DNA of 64,000 nucleotides. Origin: Cystobasidiopsis lactophilus. Taxonomy: Eukaryota > Basidiomycota > Agaricostilbomycetes > Agaricostilbales > Chionosphaeraceae. The translations under genes were made by a program, and so were the position numbers. The stretch spans positions 4,957,631 to 5,021,630 of the forward strand of contig BCIO01000001.1 of assembly GCA_001599975.1 (NCBI GenBank), in the 5' to 3' direction. The stretch's first letter is position 1. Each line of letters opens with the position of its first letter. Below the pieces are notes generated by a model, which saw nothing but the letters and a program-made list of their open reading frames with translations, ran no database searches and was not told the origin of the DNA. Below, piece after piece: positions 1-10,700 of the stretch.

Positions 1-26
1 CCCTCTCCACCCGCAGCGAACAGAAC

Positions 27-2206
27 ATGCCCGAGATGTCGTTTCAAGCTCCTCAATACGTCAAGGACGTCATCTTGAAGGCGCTCGCATATGCTACTGA
101 AGTGGTAGAGAAATCCCCAGGCTGGTCCGAAGACATTGAACTCTTTATGCGACTTTCTGCGGCCAAGGTGGGCTCTACATCTCGTAGCGATCAGGTTGTT
201 AACTGGAGATGAGTAGCACGACATTCGCATGCCCATATCTCTGGATCATGAGTGGAGAGCCCTCGAGGTGATTCTGGAGAAGACTTTGGTACGGCTGGGC
301 GGCTTCATGGTCCAGTCTGGATCCCTCCCCCATGCATTCAGTACTGAAAGCGATCTCGAAATGGCTCAATCTATTCGACTCGGTGTTTTGGACACAAGGG
401 ATATACTCGACCAACTTCGTCATCCAGCGTGCCAGCTGTGGGCTCGGGCTTTTCTTTTTGGTATCTTCGTGTTCAAAATCGAAGACGGGCCCGCCAAAGA
501 ACGGAACGCTCTGGCAGCAGTGACCTACGCCATGCAACGCAAGCATGAGATCAAGGCAGATTTCGACGACCCGACGTTCCAGATCCATCGCCACTTGACC
601 TTCGTCTTGTGCTTATTCCTCGAATTCATCCATGACAACGTTAGGTTGAACTTGCTGGAAGAAGCCAAAAACTTACTTGCGGCTTCTTTCAGGCATCGGA
701 CAGACAGACAGCGATGGAGCACAGCATTGACTTTGCCGCAAATCTGAGGCCACCCTGCACCCTGGTTTTGAATCAAGTGTTTGGCGAGACCTTATTGAAT
801 AGCAGCTCTCATGCCCTTTTGGTCAGCTGGGACCGCTGGCACGATGATATAGTCCGCCACCCTGAAAACGTGAAAGAGCTGACCGACGACACGCTGAAAC
901 TGGTCCGATCTTTTTCAAACATGGTGGGAGAATTGCTCGCATTCAGCCCTGGCAAGGAGCAGCCCGTGCGTGTCCCTTCTCATTTGAGCTTCCAAACGCC
1001 CACAGCAGACAAGGTTACAGGAGCTAACCCGACACGCACTCACCTACGTGGCCGATTCTTTGGAGCTTGTTTGTTGGCATACTGTCTTTGATTTGATGCC
1101 CAAAGACACGCGCAACAATATTCTTGACTTTTTTGGCCTTTGCAAGCGCGCCGGTTGGTCTTCAGAGCGAGTGGATTTCGCGCTGGCCCGGTGGAATCAC
1201 TCTCACCACCTCGAAGCGCCCATCGACGTTCAAAACTTCATCGAGGCTGCTAAATACCTGTTGCCAGCTGATTCGAAATCTTCTGAGATCGCAGAGCATC
1301 TTGGTGGCGGACTACTGGAGCTGAATTGCCTTTATCACAGCTTGCAACTGCACGAATTTCACAACTACACTCTTCCCACACCGGACAGACTCGACAAAAT
1401 GGCCGAGCTGGTCTGCGTAGGGATCAAGGGGGCCCTGGCCACCCCGTGGCAGATGCCACAAGGCGGCCACAGCTTTCTCTTCTCCGTTGGTACAGCTCTT
1501 TATGCACCATATCTCCGAAAAAGCACTCGAGGAGCTATTTGGACGCTGTGTCGCTGCTTGGAAGCCAGAATCAAGCCAGACTACTTCCGCATCAGCACAA
1601 TGCGACATCTCTTGTGGTCGTTTGCCACTTTAGCACGCTTCGTGATTCCTTGCCTCGAATATGTTCCATCAAACTACAGAAAGGTGAGATCATGGCTCAA
1701 GCTTCATCACAGTACGTGACCAAAGGTACCAGGACCTTGAAGAAACCATCACTGTAATCACCGACAAGCTGCCAACCTTGCTCTCGACCGAATTCAAAGA
1801 CCCGCACTTCATATTTCTAGGCAAAGAACTCCTGAGCGCTAAAGCTAACCTCGTGCGGGAGACTGCCCAGCATAGACGTGGCTTCAAAACGCGGGTCAAG
1901 CCAGGTCCACTACGAAAAGCTCTTTTCCAAGTTGGGAAAGTCATGGGAGACTTCAGTCAAGCTGTCAACAAGCACATACTGGCCATTAAAGAAGAGACCG
2001 GGGGTATCGCCGCCTCCGACCTCTTGCAGAACCCATACCCGGTCGGTTCCAAGAAGCGCTTCGTCATGGCTTTGGATGCCGTCTCGTCGACCTTGAGGCT
2101 AGTCATCATGCTGGCGGAACCTGGATTTGAAGCAGATTCCGACTACAGCCATTTGCTGAACCAGCTGGACGAATTCGAGCAGAAGGAATGGCACACCGCA
2201 GCCTGA
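27..2206 (+). CDS. Orphan-family protein A (paralogue of the gene at 4015)
   Basis: I do not recognise the family. The model has five exons (27-167, 217-639, 693-965, 1006-1683, 1733-2206) with GT..AG introns of 40-53 nt. The exon lengths sum to 663 codons, giving a 662-aa protein. The protein looks alpha-helical, with no signal peptide or clear membrane segment. The start at 27 is chosen because the first exon then matches the paralogue at 4015 in length (47 against 45 codons) and both first introns fall at the same place. All four intron positions match between the two genes. Shared stretches include a W-S-x-x-R block near residues 330-350 and a basic KKRF / KRKL block near the C-terminus. 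Only 26 bases lie upstream, so a further 5' exon outside the window cannot be excluded. The function is unknown. Confidence 0.7.
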
Positions 2207-2465
2207 TCGCCACCGTGCCTTGTCACCCCAGGTGCATTTTTGCACCCTCAAATACTTGTTATGGCCGCTGGTCGGCCCTGTCGACTTTTTCATTTCCTGT
2301 ACACGCAGACGTTCTGCATTCTTTCCTTTTTGTACTTGTCCCGTCCATTTCAAGGCCTCAACATTGAGCATTGGCACTGCCATGAACACGCAGCCAACGC
2401 GTGCGCATCGTCTGAGGAATAAAGATGCCCGGGTCAAGCCACCGTTCATTGCGCCCATGTCCTCT

Positions 2466-3448
2466 TCAGGCCGCTTCTGACCTCAACGCCCGAAAGTTGT
2501 CTTTGGTGACGATCACCTCCCCCTCCACTCCTCTTGCATCTAGTCCACACGAGTCGAGTAACGCATCGTACCGAGAGACGCTCTTGCGGCGGAGGTATTT
2601 GAGCAGCCGGGCGCGGTCGTCGATGAACTGCTTGAGGGCGCGTTGGTTGGCCTTGTCCTTGGCGTTTGAGACGAGGTGTGACCGGAGGTTGTGAATGCGC
2701 ATTGTTAATAGAGCGACTGTGGTTGGAGGGGAGATTAGCCAAGCCGGAAATATGAGAGCAAGGGCGGAAACGCACCTTGGACTTCTGGGCTGGCCGTGTC
2801 GTTCTCGCTTGTCTGGAAGGCCTCCCTGACCTTAGCGGTGTTGACGACTCGGATGCCCTTAGCGGACGCGTTCCGCAGGTCGAGCATGCGCATGAGCTGC
2901 TCCTTCTTGCGGTCCTCCGTCTCCGCCGCCTGCTCCGCCTTCAGCGCCACCTCCGGATCCGTCACGTCCACCTTGCTCGTGGTGTACTGGAGCAAGGGTC
3001 CCAAGGAGGAGACGTTGGGCAAATCTTGGAAGAGCAACTCGCCGTCCTCCTCAATCGACAAGCCAAAGTTGAGCTGAGACGGCGGGCGGTAGGCATGCTC
3101 GGGGTCTTCCAAGCCTTCGTCCAGTGACGCTGCGGCGCCCGTTGAGCTGGTGGAGGCTACGGCGGTCGACGTGGTCGGTGCCAACAAATCTTTGCTGCTG
3201 CTTCCGCCTGCCCAAACCGTCGCCGGGTCCAGCAGCAGGCTCTTGAGCTTGGACTTCTCCCACTTCCCAGAGCCCGGCACAGCGCCCAGGATGGGGTCCG
3301 CCGCTGCCTCGAGCCGCTCGAGCCGGCCGCCCTCTCTTTTGGCGAGGTTCGCCTTTTTCTTGAGCTGCGCCTCGCGCTTGCGCTTGGTGATTTGCAGCGG
3401 GCTGGACGTGAAGAAGGACCGCCTGGGAATGCGCTGTAGATTCTGCAT
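2466..3448 (-). CDS. MRPS28: Mitochondrial small-subunit ribosomal protein uS15m
   Basis: This protein is a component of the mitochondrial ribosome small subunit that binds rRNA in the S15 manner. There are two exons, 3448-2776 and 2716-2466, with a 59-nt phase-1 intron; together they give 307 aa. The S15 domain is in the last 110 residues. It begins with the family signature DTASPEVQ, continues into LTMRIHNLRSHL across the splice, and then FIDDRARLLKYLRRK and RYDALL. The N-terminus after the chosen Met (MQNLQRIPRRSFFTSSP) is basic and hydroxylated, like a mitochondrial presequence. An in-frame Met at 3550 would add 34 residues and spoil this. The long linker before the S15 domain is usual for fungal homologues. 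The gene lies between the two orphan paralogues and is divergent from the second. Confidence 0.9.
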
Positions 3449-4014
3449 GGCTGAGTTGGCGGGATGGGCGGGTCCAAGCCTGAAGCTCGCCGCATGAAAT
3501 TTCGAGGGGAGATGGTCTCGCGGCTTGGGGTTCGGCAGCCATCTTGACATGCCTTGGAGTGCTCATGAAATGCACCTAAAGAAGCGTCTGGGATGCCCTG
3601 CCTGCCCCAAAGTGCCTGCTGCCTTGTCGCTCAACCGAGGCCCGATTTTGTTTGCCACTGACTCGATCTTGCTCCCTTGGAGTGCTGCTGGCGCTCTTCG
3701 AATCTCTTCAGGCTCACTGGATTGTCATTCCATGATCGTGCGCGCGCTTCGTAGCCCTCAATTCCAAAAAGCGGCGATGCGGTTTCCTTGCCTCCAGGGC
3801 CCTCCAGGCTCCTCAACCCGTCTCTTGCCGGTCGTTGTCCAGGGGTAGGGGCGCCCCCAAATGAAACAGGGTCCCAGATAATATGAAATGGGTGCTACTA
3901 AGGATTGACATTCCAAGGATTCGATTGACCGATTCGGTCGCCTTCTTTCGTCCTTGATATCGTCGTCCTCATTCGACTCGACGGCGACGTGGGCAAGAGG
4001 GATCAAAATTCAAT
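3449..4014. promoter_or_regulatory. Divergent intergenic region between uS15m and the orphan-family gene B
   Basis: This 566-bp stretch holds the promoters of two head-to-head genes. I see no convincing TATA box and no ORF with coding character. Short open frames here lack family resemblance and splice partners. Confidence 0.5.
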
Positions 4015-6504
4015 ATGCCGCGTGTTCCGCTTTATATCACCTCTGCCCTGTCGGAGGCCGTCGGAAAGGCTAGTCGCGACGTCCACGCTCCAGATAGAGA
4101 AGGCAGAGTCACCCCGAGTTGGACCGCAAATGAGAAACATTTTACTGTCGTAAGTACCTGCCAAATCCATCTGCAGGAGAGATTCGGTTGACCCATGGGC
4201 AGCTCTCATCCACTGGCAGCGTCCTCCCGGCGTACCTAGATCGGTCGTGGGCGCAGATCATTTCGAGTCTTCAACTGGCTTTACTTCAGCTCAGCTACCT
4301 GGATCCTGCTTACGATCCCAAGCGCGACCAAGATGGAGAAGCTTTCTGGCAATATCATGACACCACAACCGTCATGGCCGCCAGAATCCTAAAGGACGTC
4401 GCTTTCGTGGCTTCCCAATCGGACAGAAGAGAGCTCGCCCCAGTAGTGCAGCTGTGGAACCGCTCGTTCATTCGACATGTTGTCACCCACAGATTTCAAT
4501 TTGGTGACATGGCGGGCAAAACAGCCCTAGAGACGCTTTCGGACATTGTGGATCCACAGCACCCCCAATCAGCCGAGTTCGAGGAGCGCCTTTCTGTGGA
4601 CACTGATCTTGCCTGCGCTCTTTCGTCTATACTCTGCTTGGTGTACTGGGTGGTAGGCTCATTGCACCTTCTCCTGGCGTGCATTGAAACAAGGATTTCC
4701 CACAGCATGAGGATGAGAGCTACGACATTCTCCCGGCCGCGACCAAGATATGCAGCTCTTTGTTTAAGTCATGCAAAGCCTTCGTAGAGTCGCATCTTGA
4801 ACCGCACGCGCAAGAAGAGACTGCAGCCTTCCTCGACTGTTTCGACGTTTGGCGGACGTTTCGCTTAAATGGGCAGCTCAAAGCTGGTGAAGATTCTGTC
4901 ACAGCAGCAATGATTCCTTTCAACGCTTTATTTGAAGTAGTCAGTCGGCTTGTCACCTCAAGGCCCGAACTTTCTGTTCGTATCCTCGCCGTGTTCCCAT
5001 TGTGTCTTGGATTCATCATCTTCTACAGCCGACTAAACTCCGTGTGCTCAACTGTGTCTCGGTCGCTATAGAGCTCAGACTGTGGCTACTGACGTCGCAT
5101 CTGTTTCGCGATCAGTACAAGGATGCCTTCTTGCTGTGCTCAATCTCCGCCCGCCGCACAAAGTGGTCCCGCGACCGAGCCAGATTGGTAGTCGCTGTGG
5201 AAGCGTATTGTCACCTCATGCACGGGCCGATTCAAGTTCAAGCAGTCACTCGGAGCGCGCTGGCTATGTTGGCCAGAGAGCACCAATACATCGCCGTAGA
5301 GCACGTCCAGGGCGCCTGCCTGATGCTGAATCTACTCGTGAACAGTGTCGAAATGCATCCCGATGGCCATACTTATGGCCTCAAAGAACTGAATAATGCA
5401 GCTGAAGTGGCAAAGATTGGATTCAACGCCATTATGCGGACCTGCGGACCTCCTCAAAATCTGGAAGCGGCCTTCGTGTTTGAGATTGCGATAGGTCGAC
5501 CGATCAGTCAATGCTCGACGACTCTGCCCAACGCTGGTACCGGAGCTTTAGGTGCGATCTGCCGAGTGTTTCGTGGCCAAACCCAGTTCTTGTGCGAAAC
5601 CGAGTGCAACCTTCTGTGGATTTTCTGCGAGCTATACGCCGAGGTCAAGAGCTTAGAGCATAAGTTGGCTATACATGAAGACAAGGTAAGCCATCTGCCT
5701 CGTGGGTTAGAACCCGTCTTTGAGGCTTTGCTCTCTCTGCAGTACTTTTCCGAGACCATCCAGCTCTTTGTGGCCCGGATGGAGCAGATCCTTGAAGAAA
5801 ACTTTGTGCACGAGACAGCCGTTGGACATCGGCGGGAAATAAAGGATGCCAGGACGGAGCTTTGCAGGCTGCTGGCGAACAACACCGACGAATCAGGACC
5901 CCGATACAAAAGAAAGCTCGCTCAGGCCTTTAGCTCCGTTGTTGGTAGCCTGCTGGTGCTCAACGCGACCATCAAGAGTGTCCCTCAAGGCAAAGTGCAA
6001 CACAAGGCGCGTGTTTTTCCCTTCGGTTTCGCACTCTACCCTTACTTGACCACCCCGACAGGAGGATCTCAGATTGCTCTTGAGCTTGGTGTCATTTGTG
6101 ATCGAATTGGAAATGCTGGTGCTCTGGCGTTCGGAATCTCTCACCGAGTTCAAAGTTTTCCGTCGGACCTTGCAAAAGTACAGGGACTCCAAATGGCAGA
6201 CCGAGTGATTTCCGCGGCTCAGGACCTCATTGTTCCTATGTCCTCTCGTATGTGTTATCGAGGCGCGGTTCGCCCTTGTATCGAAAGTCCTCTCCCTTTT
6301 CGCCACTTCATCGAAGGCCCGGCAACTCCTCAAATTGGCCTAACAGAGAGTGTCCGCAAGTTTCCAAGCTTGGTGAGCGTGTATACGAGAAGAATGCCAA
6401 AATGCACAAGGAGAAGTAAGCCAGCGTGGGAGAGCCAAAGGAAGACCGACGAGTGGGAAATTGTACAAGGGAGGGCCAAGAACGAGAGGGAGAGTACAAG
6501 ATGA
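4015..6504 (+). CDS. Orphan-family protein B (paralogue of the gene at 27)
   Basis: No known domain is recognised. The model has five exons (4015-4149, 4203-4652, 4706-4975, 5029-5685, 5743-6504) and introns of 53, 53, 53 and 57 nt. The lengths sum to 758 codons, giving 757 aa. Every intron interrupts the same place as in the gene at 27, and the proteins can be aligned by eye from end to end, though they are strongly diverged. The third intron uses a weaker GTTCGT donor, chosen because the alternative frame meets a stop at once. About 190 C-terminal residues after residue 560 have no counterpart in paralogue A. That tail ends in a very basic stretch rich in K, R and E, so the 3' end is the least certain part and another intron may remain there. 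Confidence 0.68.
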
Positions 6505-6684
6505 CAACGAGAACGACGAGTACAAGGATGTTTGTGGGGGCTGCAGGGCGGCCAACGGAGAAAACTTGAGCGGGTGCACACTTCTTCAAGGCTGGCCCAT
6601 CGCCCAAGAAGGCACAGCGCCGTGCCAAAGCGTTCTAGGCGGGAAGCAACAGAAGTGCCGAGATGCAAGAGTAGGAAGGGGGGA

Positions 6685-7541
6685 TCAGTTGGTCAGAAAA
6701 GGCCGCTGTCGGAAAGCCGGCGGCGGGCACTCGCGGTCCGAGTCGTCCTCGTCGGACAGCTCTTCCCACGCCCCGCCGTTCTCCGAGCCGCTCCACTCTA
6801 CCAGCTCGCCCTCGGAGGAGACGGCGGTGATGGCGGGAGAGTGGAAGGTGGTGGCGCCGGCCTGGGAGGAGCGGGTGGACAGCCTAGACAAGGGGCGGGA
6901 GGGGACGAGGACGTGGGAGGAGAGGTCGGACTGCAAGGTCTCTGTGGCCGACACTTGCGACATGCGCTCGTCCGCGTCGTCGTCGTCGTCCGCCTGGGCA
7001 GCGGCAGGGGCGACGACGAATGTCGGGATGGACTCCTGTTCTGTCGGCGCTTGCCAGGCTGACGGCGGCTCCTCCAGATCAATTAGCGGATCGGGCTGTG
7101 GCGGCACACAAGGTTTTAGCCGTGCTTGAACGCAATGGCTTAGGACAGAGGGGCAAGGCCGGGCCTACCTGAGGTTGTGGTCGCCTGCGCCGGAGCTCAT
7201 TGCCACCCTCCTCGTGCTGCTCGTCTCTAAAGTAATAATCTCTAGTAGTTGTAGTAGCCGGCTTCTCTTGCAAATCTTGTAGCTCCTTGTCCTCCTCGTC
7301 GTCGCTGTCCTTGTCCATCCGTCGTCGGCGCTGGCGCTGGCCGAGCCGGTGCGGCTGGACGAGCTGGCGATGGGCCTTGAAGTCCTCGATGAGCGGGTCG
7401 ATGACGAAGGTCTTGACGACTACGACAGTGGCGACCTGCAACCTCCCAAAGCCAAGTCAGCTCCTGGCCAAGTGGAGCAACGAAGGGGGCCAGGCTCACG
7501 ACCGTCAGCGTGCCTAGCACAATCAAAGGCACAGATGGCAT
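6685..7541 (-). CDS. Small single-pass membrane protein with acidic tail
   Basis: I do not recognise the family. There are three exons: 7541-7500, 7435-7169 and 7095-6685. The introns are 64 and 73 nt, the first with a GTGAGC donor, and the product is 239 aa. Splicing fuses MPSVPLIVLGTLTV to VATVVVVKTFVIDPL. This gives one N-terminal hydrophobic segment of about 22 residues followed by an Arg-rich stretch (RQRRRRMDK near 50), so a signal anchor with the C-terminus in the cytosol is likely. The rest is hydrophilic, disordered and acidic. It contains LIDLE (matching the clathrin-box pattern) and WEEL followed by SDEDD (matching an Atg8-interacting motif). These short motifs are only suggestive. 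The gene is in the same orientation as the chitin synthase, whose stop codon is 222 bp upstream of this start. Confidence 0.7.
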
Positions 7542-7763
7542 TCCCCTCGCTCCTCCTTGGCTTAATCGCTCAACGAGAGACGCTTGGGACTGAGCCTGGG
7601 TGATTTATTGGTGCCGAAGTTTGGCCAAATGGGAGCAAGCGGGGACAGCCTCTGTGAAGCGGAAGCTGCTGCGGCTCACTCCAAAATGTTGGTAGCCTCG
7701 ATAGTACAATGAAAGGGTTGCATTCAGCAGCACAGGGAATATGCCACATAGAACAAGGACAGT

Positions 7764-10700
7764 TTAAGACGCGCAGAACTTGTCAATCTCTTGGTTGAGG
7801 AACTATGGTCAGGCGACGATGAGTTAGCCCGCTTGAGATGCAGGATGCCAGGCAGTAGGAGGAACGCACGTCTTTTCTGGTGAACAAATTGGCCTTGGGG
7901 AACTGCTGGGCGATCGCCTCTCTCGTCGATCTCTGTTTGCCACCACCGACAAAATCTCAGCCGTGCTCATCCTTCAAGTGGCCAGCTCAGAGAGCGCACC
8001 TTGGTGACCTTCATCAAGTCTTGACTGGACAGGTAAGCTTTGACGGCTTCCCGGAGCTCAAAGTCGGACGGCTCTGGGTTCATCGATAGCGGAGGAGGGG
8101 TGGCGAACGGCGGCACCGGTGGCGTGCCGGGCTGGAAGGAGAGCTGAGAGGCCATGGACGACCTGGAGTTGTGATGCGAGTGGTACTGTCTGGAAGCTGG
8201 GCGGCCGATTTCGGAACCTGGTGACGAGCCGATGAAGGAGGGCGCGTGCACCGAGCCGCCCATGAACGAGGGCGCGTGGTAAGATCCAGTGGCGGACATG
8301 GGGGCGGGAGCCCAAGGCACGTAGCCAACCACCTGAGGCGGCAGGCTAATGCTGGGCATCATTATCGCCCCACCGGGCATGGCGCCTAGTGGTGGCGTGT
8401 AAGAGCCAAAAGCGGGTGAACCGCCAAATGGAGGGGTGAAGTTGCTCAACCTGGAGCTGGTCCGAGGCTGGGGCTGGCGCATCACCGACGGGCTGCCCGA
8501 GTTGTGGCGCGAAGGAGGCCGAACAGGAGGGGTGGCCGCGGCGGTGGCGAGCTCCTCTTCCTCCCACGCCAGAGCCTTGTAGGCCGAATACTTTTGCATG
8601 GGCTATCATGAAACGTTCTATGATCAGTTCAGTGAAGGCGAAAAGGACATAGAGCTCACGATCAACGAAGCGTCGAACCGCTCCTCCTCCACCGCAAGTA
8701 CCTTCTTCTTTTTCCCTTCGCCCACCACCACGCGCGTTTTCCCCCAACGAAAATCGTCCATCTTCCAAAAGGAGTACAGCGGCAAGAAGAAGGAAAAGAT
8801 GGGGTAGGCCAGCACGTAAATGATCAGCCAGAATCTGACTTGGCTATGAGCAAGTCCTTCAAAGCATCCAACGAAAGCGCTCACATGAACTGCCACTCGC
8901 GCTTCAGAATGAACAAGATGCACTGCAGGCCGTACACGGCGCCCAGCATGACGAGCGAGAGGTAGGAGCCGGTCGACTTGTGAAGGATGACCTCGACGAT
9001 CAAGTAGACAAGGTAGACAGTGGTGGAGGGCAGGATAAGGGTGCCGACCAGGTCCAAGAGGACGATAAACCGCATGGAGAAGCAGCACGCGCCGCAAAGG
9101 TTGTCGGTCCCGAGGAGCTCGATCAAGTTGTGCACGGTCGAGTTGATCCATCGGCGGCGCTGGCTGAGTAGCACTTTCCAAGTATCCGGAACAAAGGTCT
9201 TGGCCTTGGCGTCGGCAGTGAACTTGGTCTTGTACGTTGGAAAGTGCTTGAGCAACAAGGTCGTTAAGAAGCGGTCCTCGCCCAAGAGGAAAAGGTTTTT
9301 CTTATGGAGTGTGTCGATCGTATTTTCCGAGTAGTCGTCGATGATTCTGGAGTGAATGAGCAACGGCTTGCCCTCCTCGTGGGTGATCAGCCGGAACAAG
9401 GTGAAGCAGCCCGGCAGACAGGTGACGCTGGAGAAGAGGGACTCAAAGGCCTTGGCGAGGTGGTGGCTGACCCAGTACTCGTAGACCTGAATCATAGATG
9501 CCCTGTCGCCGAGCGCCTTATGAGGTGGCCGGCAGCCCAGAAATTAACTTTGGACTGACCAAGAGCTCTGTTCGTTGGCAATCATTGTCTCGCCGCAGAG
9601 ACCAATGATCTTCGTGTCATCATGGCTGGAGCGCTGGGAATTAGCTAGGCCAGACTGTGCGTCAAGTCCCGCAACTTACGCGAGAGACACCAGCCTATTC
9701 AGAGCGTCGCGGGCGCATTCTCTGCCAAACACATCAGGCACCCCAACCGCCGAAGAGCAAAATTGGTGGGCTCACGTATCGGCATCGATGCAAAGCATGT
9801 ACGAATATGCCTTAGGATCCACGCCGACCACCGAAGAGAGCTGATGCATCAGCTCGAGCTCGAGCGGGTTCATGTCCGCCTCGGTGTGAACTCGATTCAA
9901 GAACCGCATGAGTAAGACCTGGGAGTCTCTCTTCCCTCGGTTACCGGGACGGACCCTTTCCGAGGGCTTGCCGCACTTGACGACGCAGACGAAGGGCAGG
10001 ATAGCACCCTCGTACTCGTAGACACCCGAGTAAACCTTGGCGTAGTTAAGCTGCTTGGAGCCTTCACCAATGGCATGATAGATGAGTGGGTCTGGGTCAT
10101 TTTGCGAAGAGGCGCCCAGAATGTCCAGAACGATCTCCGGAGTTGGCTTGTCGTTGCCAGCTCCGACTACCATCTGAGCGGCGCACGAGTCAGTATATAG
10201 AGCATGCACATGCCATCAATGCCATCAATGGAACCTCACTCCATCACAAATCATGAAGAGCAGTTTCCTTTTGTTGTCGTACTCGAGCGCGGCGAGCGAC
10301 TCGATTGTTTTTCGAAGCGACTCCTCTCCTTCGCTGTAGCATGGCACTTGCAGGATGACAAATTTGTCGCGCGGCTCGGGCATCCTCTTGGAGCGAAATT
10401 GGAGGGCCGCTAGAAACTTGATGAAGATGACGCCAATGATCAGACATGAAAAGGACAGGAGCATGTTGGGCTGGACTTCGCAGCGCAACGTCTCGCGAGG
10501 GTCCAATGTGCCGACCTTGAACAGCGTCCGGATGCAGTCCAAAGTCAGGTCGATGGATGTGGAGTTCACATTGGTCAAGCTGTTGACAGAATTGGTGATG
10601 TCGGACCCAGCCTGTCCTTGGAAAAGTTGCGTGATGTTGCCGTCAAGGAATTGATAAAGCAGGGAAGCTGGGTTGGCCGCCACGGTGGCAAAGTAATCAC

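Noticed and set aside
6461-7129. Plus-strand frame of 222 codons opposite the membrane protein gene
   Set aside because: Its Gly/Arg-rich content is the reverse complement of real coding sequence on the minus strand.
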